The translations under genes and the position numbers were made by a program. The notes below the pieces were generated by a model. It ran no database searches. It saw nothing but the letters and a program-made list of their open reading frames with translations, and was not told the DNA's origin. A DNA stretch of 64,000 nt from Drosophila persimilis. Its lineage: Eukaryota > Arthropoda > Insecta > Diptera > Drosophilidae. The stretch lies in the NCBI RefSeq assembly GCF_003286085.1, contig NW_020825312.1, positions 5,456,001 to 5,520,000 on the forward strand, read 5' to 3'. This document shows, piece by piece, positions 36,936 through 48,371 of the stretch. Each line of letters begins with the position of its first letter. Position 1 is the first letter of the stretch.

Positions 36936-38088
36936 TTACAAATTCTGATTCTCGAGCCCCCAATTTTCCGAGTCCCATTCCTGTGGCGCTCCGAAGATCT
37001 GAACATTTTGAGTGAAATAGTACAAATTATATGCTAGGGGCATGGACATTAAATGAAAGCATATCGACCTCAATGAGACAGGTAGGTTCATCTGTTAATT
37101 TGAAAATGTTATTCACTAAATAAATAAAGAACCAATTTTTGCAACTTGCATCAGTAACCGGGTAGTAGGAACGCTCCAGAAAGTATCTGTGGAGCTCAAT
37201 GGAGCTGTTCATCTGGCCACCCAAGTGTATGTTCGTCTCGAAGGGCAGGAATCGATGTCGATGCCACTCGTCTCGGCTGTCGCCGGCTACGACATTGACA
37301 TTGCTCAGGCAACGACCCAGTTCTTGGGCTGCCTCGCCGCCTCTATTCTGGGAGCTGCACAGGTTTTCATCGGTTAATGCCTCGAGCACGAATCGCTTAA
37401 GACTGGCAGCACTTAGCACAATTCCAGAGCCATCGAACATGTATACCTAAACAGATAGAGGCTAAGAGTGGATGATCATGGGCTAGTACTCACTCACCAG
37501 ACCCTCTCGACTGCTTCTCAACTTGCAGCCAAAGTAGATGAGCTCCTCGGGACTGTAGGACTGCAGCATATGACGAAGGTTCTCCACGAACACAAAACTT
37601 GAAGAATAAACTTAGGTGATTATGTTTCCGAAGCTGGCTCCCACTCCCACTCCCACTGGTTCCTACTTATCATCGTTGGCATAGAGGAACCAGTCTCCTT
37701 GATGGAAATGCTTCATGTAGGTGTACTTCAGATGCGCCCGTATCCGCTGCCATTTATCCCAAATATTCTGAAACACGGCGGGCTCCAGAACCACATGCAC
37801 ATTGTCACTGACGAACAGATAGTGATCGCAGTGCCTGGCCCAGGTCTTTTGGATGTGGATGGCGTCATGCTCGTGGCGGTACGCGAAAGTGACAATTACA
37901 CAGACGATACGCGGACGGGGTGGCGGTGTCGCCAAAATATCCGAGGTGGAGGTGGTTGCATCCCTCTGATACAGCAAAAAGAGCAGAAAAAATATGACTC
38001 CAAGAAGCAGCGAGCTATTAAAAACGGCACACTTGTTCTTGCCCCCAAGGAACAGCCGCCGTGTACTGAAATGTCGCACCATTTTCAA
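36936..38088 (-). CDS. Core-1 galactosyltransferase-like protein (GT31), DxD altered
   Basis: My model has four exons: 38088-37667, 37597-37498, 37446-37159 and 37091-36936, giving 321 aa. The protein is type II: a short cytoplasmic N-terminus, a transmembrane anchor at about residues 25-41, then a lumenal GT31/Fringe-type domain. Family marks are TWARHC, WFLYAN, VENLR, YFG and FDGSGIVLS. C1GalT enzymes add galactose to GalNAc on Ser/Thr in the Golgi, using a DxD metal site. Here the usual DDD reads NDD (residues 138-140), so activity is doubtful. The last intron (37158-37092, 67 bp) has a weak GTTACT donor. I prefer splicing because the fourth exon then matches the last exon of the next gene; without it the ORF ends at 37027 (313 aa). 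It is a tandem paralog of 39326-41763. Confidence 0.8.
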
Positions 38089-39325
38089 CTGAATGTGGGT
38101 CCGATGGCTCGGCTGTGGTCCGGGTGTTCCATTTGCAATTTAATTATATTAAGTGGTGTCTTCGGTACGAGATATTGCCGAGAAATTGCCGTTTTCAATT
38201 AGAATTATTAACTCATCAGAAACGGAAGTCACCTGAAGACATCGTTGTCTGGCAAAACAGTGTCTATTTACGTTTTCTTTGAAAGTTCAAATTGAGGATG
38301 GGTAAGTGCAGCAAATAAAGCAAAAAGCAATTGCCATTCAACGGCATTCCAGGCTTCATAGATAAGGGTAAATTCAAAGGTCTTGGTCATCTAATACAAA
38401 TGCTGCTGAGAAATTTGAGTTTTAAATTGTGCTATCCACATACTCGTACATATGTAGGTCCACAGGTAATCTTTCCCCTCAGCATATACTCGTACATATG
38501 TATTTATGTATCGCAAAAATCGTATAAATATGTGTGAAAACGCTTTGAATCCATTTAAACACGTTATCAGATTTGCATAACATCTACACATATCGCATCT
38601 ATTTTTGTCTTACCCAACCAAATTATCACAAATAACTGTCACATAAATACACATGTATGTGTATATACCGGCAGGGAAAGAATTCATGGCTCCATCGATT
38701 GTTGTCAAAACAAAAGACTCGAATATATGTAGGTATAGTCGTGTTATGAGAACTAGGGAAACAACAACTTATGGAAAAACTATGTACGGGCATTATTTTG
38801 GGTATCAGTGTCTCACTTTACGTGCTCAAGTTACCGGATTATGGAGTTGTCTCGTCTCCACCCGTCTCACAGGTGACGGTGAAGGCGATGCAACAAAAGA
38901 TGCCTACACTTGGGTAAGGTTGACCGAGTCCTAATGGGACAGGAAACTGGAAAATGTGCAAAATTACATTTTTTCCTTTCTTTGGATACTCTGTTATATC
39001 AAACGTGATGCAACAATGAAGCTAAGCCGAGAAAAAAAAAATAAAAACGGAAGTCCTTTTCAAAGCAAAACAGGCCAGCGGCAGGCAAAACGGCAATTTG
39101 AGAGTTCGAACTCCAGGCCCAAGCGACAGATTCATTGATAAACACGTCTGTCCCTGTCCCCGTCCCTGTCCCTGTCCCTGTCCCTCCACGTATGTGTATG
39201 AAGCCATAATGTGAGAAATGTGAAAACTTACATGCCATACTCTCTGTGTCTGTGGCTGGATTTGTATCTGTATCTGTGTAATTGAAGCATTAGACCTCAG
39301 GAGTCCAGCTGCCAAAGACGCGTTT
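38089..39325. other. Spacer between tandem galactosyltransferase-like genes
   Basis: 5' flank of the left gene and 3' flank of the right gene. There is a CCCTGT-type hexamer repeat near 39148-39186. ORFs here are repeat-driven and not supported. Confidence 0.6.
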
Positions 39326-41763
39326 TTATTGATTAGAGGAGTCAGGGGAGCTTTGCATAGGAAGACCGAACAATTGCAATCGATAAACAAAGTAATAATA
39401 ATCGTACATTTCAGGTGGATATCCAACACGAAAAGTTATGGCGCGCTTCGACAAGGGGACTGTTGCCTGAGGAGAGGATAAGTATTAATCGCACAGATCC
39501 TTCAAATATGAGGGTGTATGCACTCACCTTGTCCACCTTATGGTATGTCAAGTTCTTGAGCCAGCTTATGTTATCGTAGCCCTCCAAGAAATGGTGACTC
39601 ATTGGAACGGGCATGAAGGTCTCGTTTCCGTCCTCATCACGGCTGTCGACAACGGTCACACCCACATGACTTAGACACCGACTCAGCTCCAGCTCCTCCG
39701 TAAAGCCCTCCAAGTGCTGGCAGTGGTCGTCCTTTGGATCTCTGCCCAGGTCCACATACCGTCTTAGGGCCTCATGGCTAATCACATAACCACTTCGGGT
39801 AAAGACAAAGGGCTTTAAAGCCGCAAGACACGACTAGAGTAAATTCAAAATTTTAGAGGCATTTCAATCACCTTATGTGCGTACACATTTTCCAGTTCAT
39901 GGCCAAAGTAGATCGGCGTAGTTGGTACGAATTTCTTGCTGTGTATCATATAGCGCAGGTTCTCCAGAACCACAAAGCTATGGGTAGAAAATATTTTATT
40001 CGCCATGCGAACATTTCTTTTGTGCTGATCTAAAAATGTTCATTCCCCATTCACCTTGCGAAATTGTGCATATCAATAAAACCAATCTCTTCTCTGTTGT
40101 GCATACAAAATCAAGTAAAGTTACATATATACAAGTAAATATATTTGTATGTTCGTATAGATTTGAATAAGCGTGGAGTGAACAGCAACAAATTTACATT
40201 TAAAGAAAACGTGTCCCAAACGTGCGACGTACCCAAGGCTGGTTTGAAACAAGAAGCTAATTATAAGATATGAAAGATCAACCAATCAAAATCGATTCAA
40301 AGCAACTGCCTAAGATACCAGAAATAACGCCGATGAGCTAAGATTCGCATAGAACAGCCTCAAAATTGGACTGTGAATGTTGTAGGTGGTCCACTGTGGG
40401 TGACGTTCGACTTTAAAGTATAGTTAGAGAAGTTAATAAGTATAACTTTGCGCCGTCGTCAGACAATAAGCAAATTCCTCATAATTAATTCCTCAGATTT
40501 GAGGGTCAGTCAGCAGAACATTTAACTTTGAGATGACTGGTCCTATAAAATTAAGTCTTAGTTGCGGGTCAATGACCAGTGCGAGTATCCGCAAAGGCTA
40601 TTATTAAGAAAATGAAAACACATCGAAGATTAAAAAAAGCCACTCAATTCGAATTTAATTGACGTTGTAATATTATATGGCTGATGCTGACATCACAGCT
40701 AATAAATTCTCAATTATATATGACGGCATAAATAAAAAAGAAATTCTCATTTCATTGATAGCCCTTCAACACACATATTTGACCTCCCACACATTGTTCC
40801 TCGGCTCCCCAAAGCACTTTCGATAAGGTCTGTGAACGTGGGTCTTAAATTGGAACATTTAAGTGTGCATTTGATTTGAAAATGATACAGCCATTCGTAA
40901 ACAAAGGAAAATATATTGTAAATACATATATAAATAATCATATCTTTGGGAATCATTTTTATCTTAATTTATATTACTGCAACTTTACATACAATTTAAT
41001 AGACTAGTTTAATTTGTCAAGTAATTAGTTATTACAATCTAATCGAAGCCAATAGGCAGCCTCATTCGTGCACATGGCCATGGAGATTGCTTGAAGAAAA
41101 TTAGAACCACAAAAAACAAACACAAAGTAGGAGCTTGAAGGGGATGTAGGGGGAAGTAAGCGTTGGTGAAGGCTGATAACTTTATCAACAAATAAGTCAA
41201 AGTATAATAGCTCATTGCACGAAAATACGTATTTAAATTAGTATATAAACAGCTTTAATTCCGGAGAGGAAGAAGGAGAATTATAATGGATCGGGTGCGT
41301 TGGCACTCAATCAAATTGAGGTATGATCAAGCGAAAGATTGGAAGATCCTTACCTAGAGTCTTCCACTTTAAGGAACCAGTCGGCCTCGTCTTTGTAAGC
41401 CTCAAAGGCGTGCAGCAAGCCCCGATGCACCAAAGTCCAATTGTCTGTCTCATTGATTCCTGGCACATAGGGCTCCAGTTCATCGTCGATGTCGCCACTG
41501 ACGAAGAGCAGGACATTGCAGTGTCTGCCCCACGTTCGCTTCGCATATTTTGCTGTGCTGGGATGGTTGTAGTTGTAGGGTATCATGCAGAGTATTCTGA
41601 TGTCATCGTACAGTGAATCTACAACACCTTTGGAAATCCTCATAGGGGCGAGTTTCCCTTTGGAACCCCAGAGATTCCCAGTGATATTGAAGGAAAGCAC
41701 GGTCAGGAGCAGCAGAATCAATGCCGAGTAGGCTGCATAGTAGACACGTCTTTGCGCACCCAT
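39326..41763 (-). CDS. Core-1 galactosyltransferase-like protein (GT31), DxD lost
   Basis: There are four exons: 41763-41354, 39977-39872, 39833-39528 and 39466-39326, giving 320 aa. Donors are GTAAGG, GTGATT and GTGAGT; acceptors are CATAG, TCTAG and CTCAG. The ATG at 41763 is chosen because a type II anchor (about residues 9-25) follows at once; an in-frame ATG at 41874 would add 37 residues. GT31 marks are TWGRHC, DWFLKV, VLENLRYM, YFGHE, FVFTRSGYVIS, DSRDE and a C-terminal MYDYYYFVYRL block. The DDD metal-binding motif of active C1GalT is EDS here (residues 134-136), so catalysis is doubtful; a substrate-binding, chaperone-like or changed role is possible. Intron 1 is 1376 bp, long for this gene set. 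It is a head-to-tail neighbour of 36936-38088. Confidence 0.85.
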
Positions 41764-44700
41764 TGTGAGTAACTTAACTGAAATGGTTCTGAAAATGCGA
41801 GCATGGAGCAATCCGTTCTTAAAAGTAGATAAAAAACGAATCAAACTTTCATGTACATTCAAAGACAATGTCAAACCATGTAGGAGGCGAACTTCAGGGC
41901 CCCGAAGTTTTTATACTCTTGAAGTCCAATAAACCTATATATGTATTTAGATGCTACCTAGTACTTGGTAGTTTTCCGATCTGTATACGCTGCAGAAATC
42001 GCCTTAGGCGATATTATTCTTCCATTAGTGACAGAAAAGATGCTGCTGGGATGGGAATATTTTAGGATTCAAATCCCTCTCACCGCGTCATCTTAGGATT
42101 TTAGTGGATTTCTGTGAAATCATGAAGAGTCTCGAAAAAGTCAAACAAACATTATATTACAAGAGAAATTGTTGGCCCATTAAATAATAAAACCGCAGCC
42201 AAATACGCAGAAGAGACAATCATGGTAAAAAGAAAACGAAACAGATTGTTAAGAGGCTAAGGGATTTGGGGATTCCTAGGAGAATCTCATGCCACGAGTT
42301 TATCAGGAAAACAAACCTGCATCAACCAACTTTAAATGTGTGTGTCTGTATCTGTCTGCATATCCAACTGGATCTGTAGTCGCTACAAAATACCCACTCC
42401 CGTTCCCACTCCCGTTCCAAGTTCCAATTTCAAATTCAACCTCCCCGCCCTCGCTGATGAACTGATGAACTTTGATATTCATATGATGCCAGCGCCCAAG
42501 ATAGGAGCAGTTAACTCGTTTGCTGCTCCGTGGTGTTCCCACCTTGCAGCATGGCCATACTTTTCAGTCCTCCAACTCTTGGTTTCACTTTTATTTGTGT
42601 GCCAAGTGAAGCATTAACGAAAATACCCACAAAATAGCTTGTATTCCTGGGAGTAGAATTAAATGTTGTTTTAAAATAGGGACAACTTCATTGGATTTTG
42701 TTGCAATTATTCAGATTGACAAATATGTATGTCCACTCTGCATACCAAACATACATACATATGAATGTGTGTGTGTGTATGAGGCAAGGCAGGTTCGCAG
42801 AACTTTGGTAGAGATAATATTCGTAAAAAAGCTTTTGGGGGAACGTTATCTAAGATTCATTGAGAGCTGGAAAAGCTTGTTCTACAATTCACCATGTGCC
42901 TACACACATGCATACGAGTGAGAGTACATCTGTATGTATGTATGTAAAATATTTTGAGCAAATATTTGCGAAAGCGCCGCATTCTCGCTTGCTGTGTTAC
43001 AAAGGCAAACACATCAGATTGCGAAATCTTTGGTCGGCGGCAGCGGCGGCTGCTGATATTTCTTCATTTAATGCTTTCCTTTATCTGGGTGTTTAATATT
43101 TTTATTTTTGATTTTTAACCTTTAATTCATTTTGAAGTGGGAATAAAAGAAAAGCAAACGCCGCACTGTCAGTTGAAAGTGTTTGCGCAATTCTAAAGCA
43201 TAAACATATTTATCTTTAGTCTTTAGAATTGCGCAAACACTTTCAATCTATTTGGATTCCTGGAGAATCTTGGGCTTGACATTTAAAAATACCTCCAAAA
43301 TGACGTGGAGAGGGGCGATCGGCAAGTTGGAGCTGTTCCATCCCATCCAATCCACAAAATAGTTGGAGTTCAATGTGCAGTGTAGTTAGTATTCAAAAAT
43401 ATCTATCTATCTATCGTTCGGATATTTGTTTTTACGAGTATACTGAAGAGAGGCTACCAGGGTTTAAATAAATACCATATTTATTAGTTTATTAGTATTG
43501 CGATTCATCTAGTCTCGTAGGCCCTATCAATATAGTTATAGATATGATGGCCGCTTTTGCATCGTTCGGAAAGACCGGCTTGCCAATTTTCAGTTTAAGC
43601 GGTTATTTTTGTTGTGCCTTTTTATATCGAAAAGTAGGTCAAAAGTTGCGTATGACGTTGTCGCTGTCGCTGTCGTTGTCGTTGCCGTGTCTGTGCCTCT
43701 TTCTGTGGCTGTTGACCAACCGGTTTCACTTTCAAGCATCGGCGGCGCGTCGTCTGAACTCGCTTTTTGAGCCGTACGTAGTCAAGTCGTAGTCTCTTCC
43801 AGCCCCAGCATCAGCCCCAGCATCAGCTCCATCCGCAGCATGAATTTGGCGCTTAATTGAAAATTCATTCCACCAAGTAAGCTTTCCGCTTTGTAAGGGG
43901 TAAGCTCAGCCGTAAACGTGGGCTAATGTGCATTTTATTCATAGATTGTTAGTTTCATTAGTCTCAGATGGCGTCGGGGTGAGGTTTCGGTGCCCTGTGG
44001 CACCATCAAACTTTCACCCGACGGATGCATCTTCTATTAATGAATGGGTTTTTAATAAATTGTCTCTCGGCAATGCGCTTTCTCGGATGGGCTCCGATTT
44101 GCATTAATAGCAAATTATGTTGCTGAAGTTGCACAATATTGTGATGTGCTGTCCGATCTACACGTGTTAAGGGCCATAGAATAGGCCACATCAAACTTGA
44201 AAACGATATTGAAGCTCAGTGGCACAAGGCAGTTTCAGCCCGTTCAGCCCAGGTGCGCTGAGTAATCCAAAACAGAGCCCTGTTAGCTGACAGAGCCAGT
44301 ACAGTCACGGCTGACTTCGGTCTGAGGAAGCTTTCGATTAGGTTCAGAACGTGAGTGGATTACCCAGACAGTCGGCTGGCCAGTGGCCGGCCACGCGCTG
44401 TCGGACATTTTTGGCATGTTTTCATGGATCGGAGTCGCTTAATGAAACAATTTGCACACATTGTTGTGCCCGCTCAAATCGGTAGGTGTATTGGTTGGCA
44501 TTTAAATAGTGGGGGAGAGCCCGCTTCCTCCATAAAATCTTGCTATAGGTTGGTAAGTATGGTGCCAAATGTAGTAATAATGGAATATTTATGGATAATG
44601 GAGGTGAGTGTAAGTTAGATGAGCGGCTCAAGGGGTTAGTATATGTCATAAACTGTCCAATAAACTTTAAACCATCATAAATTGCAATTGAGTTTGTAAT

Positions 44701-46582
44701 TAATAATATTTGTTTTGCATAAGCGCCGTATACGGCGACTGTTCCCACCGATATGCAAATGCGGCCTGCGGCTTGCGGCCTGCGGCTAGACACGGCAAGA
44801 GGTTCTTCCCAGAACGGAGCCAGAACCCCGGCTCCGTCTGCACCCATTTCACACCCCTGATCGGCGACCTGCGATCAGTCGATGGCATGAGATAAATAAT
44901 TTTTATTGCTCTCGCATAATAAACTGTATTCGTGCTCGCACCTACTGACATTTCATGTGGTTTTCTAGTTGGTTGCCGGGCATTTGTTGACCCATTCAGC
45001 AGATAATAGCAGTAAAGAAACGGACTGACTCGCTGAGCACGGAAGCTGAAACTGCAAGTGCAAGTGCAAGTGCAAGTGCTAGTGCCAGCAGCAATCTAAA
45101 AATACAATAATAATAATAATAGTAATGATAGTGACGAAGGAAAAATTACACATCACGAAAGAGAGACAAATCCAATACAATGGAAACCACATTTCCATTT
45201 CCATTTCCATAGAATTCCTTTCATTTATTATTGTCAATTGCAGTGCGCCAAGATAACTGAATTGAAGGAATAACTTAGGTGAAGCGTTTAGATAAGCACT
45301 GCATACATACAAATGCAGGCTGGCAGAATGGCTGTGGAGAAAGAATATTTGACATGTTCGGGAAATCTGTGCTCGGTTTTAGAGAGATTCATTGATTTCT
45401 TAAAACAAGACCTACCACAATCCATATTGCCTTCAGACATGGCCACGTTTTCCTGCTGGGGACTGCTGACTGCCTGACTGACTGACTCTCGCTGCTGGCT
45501 GGCTGAACCGAGAGTCACGTAGAGTCTGGCGAAACAACGACAACATCCATGCTAGAAAATCAGTGTTTGAGATCATTTATTATGTCCATTGTCTGTGCAG
45601 GGGGAAATCAAAAGCGATTTGCATACCTATAGTTGGATTTACTAGCTTATCAATACGAAATTACAATTGCACAAATGCATTGTGCACAACAATTGCAGTC
45701 GCAGTTGCCATTGTACGAGTAGATGCCGTACAGGGACAGACAGAGCAGAAATCAACACGGTCGCAGTCAGAGCCAGCTATCGCGTCCTTAGCTCAATGTC
45801 AAACCCGAGCTGTCTCTATCTGTCTATCCATCTATCTATCTATAGCAACTATCTCAATCTATTTTGTTTGGTTCTGCTTCTGCTGCTGCTGCTGCCTCTG
45901 CCTCTGCTCTGGCGTTTGTTTTGAGTCTACGAGCTGAATCTGGAAGCTATTTATAAAGCTCCGAAACGATGGGAAAACAAGGAAACCCCTTTCTGTCGAT
46001 TAGGGGAAGGATTTGCGTGCCATCTGCTTCTGGCGACAATCAAATCAGTTCTGAAGCACCAATGAATCAATTTGAACGTCTACTGATTGATGGAAAAATA
46101 ATAATATCTTACTGGCTGTTCAAGTGGTTTGGTCCATTGAGATATGAAGATGCAAACAAACGTTCAGATTCTTCCCACTAATTTCAGTTTAAAAAAATGT
46201 ACAATTCATAGTTATATGTATATAATTTGTGTATTTTTTAATAATAATAATAAAAAAAAATATTAATTTGTGGCCTACCTAAGTCTAATAACAATATATA
46301 TAGTATATATACATATATATGTATGTATGTGTGTATACGGATTTTAAGTACGAAAAAAAAACTCATTAAGCACAATTTTCACTAAATTATCTGACTGGCT
46401 AATATTTGTAGCAAGTAGATTTTGTAGTAACGTCTTTTTATAATCACAGCGCTTAGTTAAAACTTATGTACCGACATAGGTGGTTGGTGAGGCCCATCGA
46501 TATCAATAGAATGAATGAAAATATCACAGAGCTCAGTTAATTTGATATCCATAAGAACGATTTCGTATCAATCCGTCCGCTT
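41764..46582. other. Noncoding spacer with a perfect hairpin
   Basis: No gene is supported. It contains the 74-bp hairpin at 43173-43246, a GTCGCT-type repeat near 43655-43690, AAGTGC repeats near 45052-45080, and a long A/T-rich tract near 46195-46340 in the comm-family 3' region. Confidence 0.55.
43173..43246. repeat. Perfect 26-bp inverted repeat (hairpin)
   Basis: Arms 43173-43198 and 43221-43246 are exact reverse complements of each other (26 of 26), with a 22-nt loop. The size is that of a microRNA precursor, but a perfect stem is unusual for one. It could be a small foldback element or a hairpin RNA. Confidence 0.8.
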
Positions 46583-48371
46583 TCATCGCTTCAAGTCGTC
46601 TTTACACTGGCTGTCTTTTGTCTTAGATTTCTTCTTTTCATCGATGGTGTGACAGGAGCTGCCAAATACCTCCGCATAGCTGGGCACAACGGGCATCATC
46701 ACAAAGTTCGGCTTAATCGCTTCATACGTAGGCGTGGGCGTGCCTATTGCCGGTGCTATTGTTGATGCTTCCATCGGTGCTGCTGCTGGAGTGTTGCTGG
46801 GTGGAAGCAGGGGCATTGTTACCTCACATAACGGAGGTGTCTGTGGCGCTGCCACACTTCCAGCTGGTCCGCTTTCAGTTCTTGCTGTTTGTTGGGCTGT
46901 TACTGCTGCGGATGTTACTGTTGAGTCGGAGCTATCTCGTTCGTGCTTATTGAATACGTTAAACACGCTCGGATAGACAATCAGGCACGATGTTTTGGGT
47001 GCTTTGTGCAACAGCTCCAGAGCCGCTTCGTAGCTGGGCAAGCCCGATACCAAGGTATATTCCGGCACAGGATCGTCTGAATCCGGATGCAGCTTCAATG
47101 CCTCAATATCAACAATTGTGCACTGTGTGGAATTATTCGCATTGTTGCGATCTAGAAATGAAAGAAACAAAGGGTTATTAGTGTTGCATGGAAATGGTAG
47201 GGGAAAGTGTGTACTTTTATACACCTCGACCTAGTTTCCTAAATAATTTGATTGCTCTGCTGAATTCTGTCTGGAACTAAGAACATTGACACAAAATTCA
47301 AATTGAGTTCGTGGTTGAATTTTTTTTAGCAAACTGAAGCACTTTATTGTTGGCTATTTTCTGGGCTTTACATCTCTCAAGGTTTGGCCAAACGGATGGC
47401 AGAGAAAAACAAACCTATTATGGAAACGTTGAAGAGGAAGTCTGTAGAGTGTTCGAAATTCCGTAAGTTGACAAAATCGTCATGCTTTGCAATGAGAAAC
47501 ATGTTATAAATAGATACGTACGTACGTAGTGTACACGAAACCTTTGACTTGACCTATAAAGTGCGCAGGCTTAGAAGCACTTAAAAAACAATCAAAACAA
47601 AACCGTCTGCCCTATCGGGATGGATTCTAATGGAATATTTCTTTTATGAGCGTTGAGGTCAGGTTCCATTTTGGGTAATACGGTCTCGTCCATTAAATAT
47701 TTTATAGGTACCAGCACTAGAAACATTTTTTGCTGCCTTTCATTTAGCACATTTGGCTCTAAATACGATTATAAATGTTTACTAATTTTGTTTACTTTGT
47801 CCGGCCATGGCTAATCAGAGATCACACAATTCGGGTCGATAAGATTCGATTGAATCGGTATCAGCACTGCAGAACGGAGCAATGATCTCCTTGAGGAATA
47901 CTTACAGTTGCGTTTCCAGGTCCGAAACTGGTGGTAAAGGAAGCACGAGCAGATGCAGAAGACCAACGAGATGAGGATCAGTGTGAACACGATACCGATC
48001 CACACCTCGTTCATGAACTTGTCGTACTCCAGCTGCTGCTGCAGCTGATCCACACTGCTTCCGTCCAGGATCACATGGTTGGCCAAGTCAAAGTCCATGA
48101 TCGCCTCAGTGGCGTTTCGCGGAGAGGCAGCAGCTTCGCTGAACTGGTGATGGTGCTTCAGCTGGATGGAGTTAAGAATCGTAGCACCAATCTGCTTCAG
48201 GAAGTCACTATTGGCCAGCGCGTCCAGAGTGGTGATCGTGGGTGTTGAGGCCTCGGCCGCGGACGAGTGTTTGCCGCTGTTCAGAATCTGCTGAGCTGCC
48301 TCACCAGCGTAGTGATCGAAATGTAAGTCATGCGACAGTTCGTAGTTTAATGCGCGTGGCAGGCCCTCCAT
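46583..48371 (-). CDS. Commissureless-family Robo-sorting protein (comm/comm2 type)
   Basis: There are two exons: 48371-47906 and 47151-46583, giving 344 aa. The splice is T|GTAAGT to TTTCTAG, phase 1, with an intron of 754 bp. There is no signal peptide. An N-terminal domain has one sequon (N86). One transmembrane segment lies at about residues 124-146, followed by the family's conserved block (FRTWKRNY). The cytoplasmic tail has LPSY at 193-196, the motif by which Comm binds Nedd4-type WW domains and is sorted to endosomes, plus a second VPSY at 311-314. Just before LPSY the sequence is VPEY (184-187). Comm keeps Robo off the growth-cone surface so axons can cross the midline. Family assignment is strong; I cannot say which paralog it is. 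Confidence 0.88.

Noticed and set aside
37027-37091. Unspliced C-terminus of the first C1GalT-like gene as the only ending
   Set aside because: The spliced alternative restores the family's C-terminal block and the paralog's length. The unspliced form is kept only as a possible isoform.
42740-42780. Short alternating ACAT/GTGT tracts as possible regulatory sites
   Set aside because: These tracts recur many times across the window and are typical Drosophila background, so no site is claimed.
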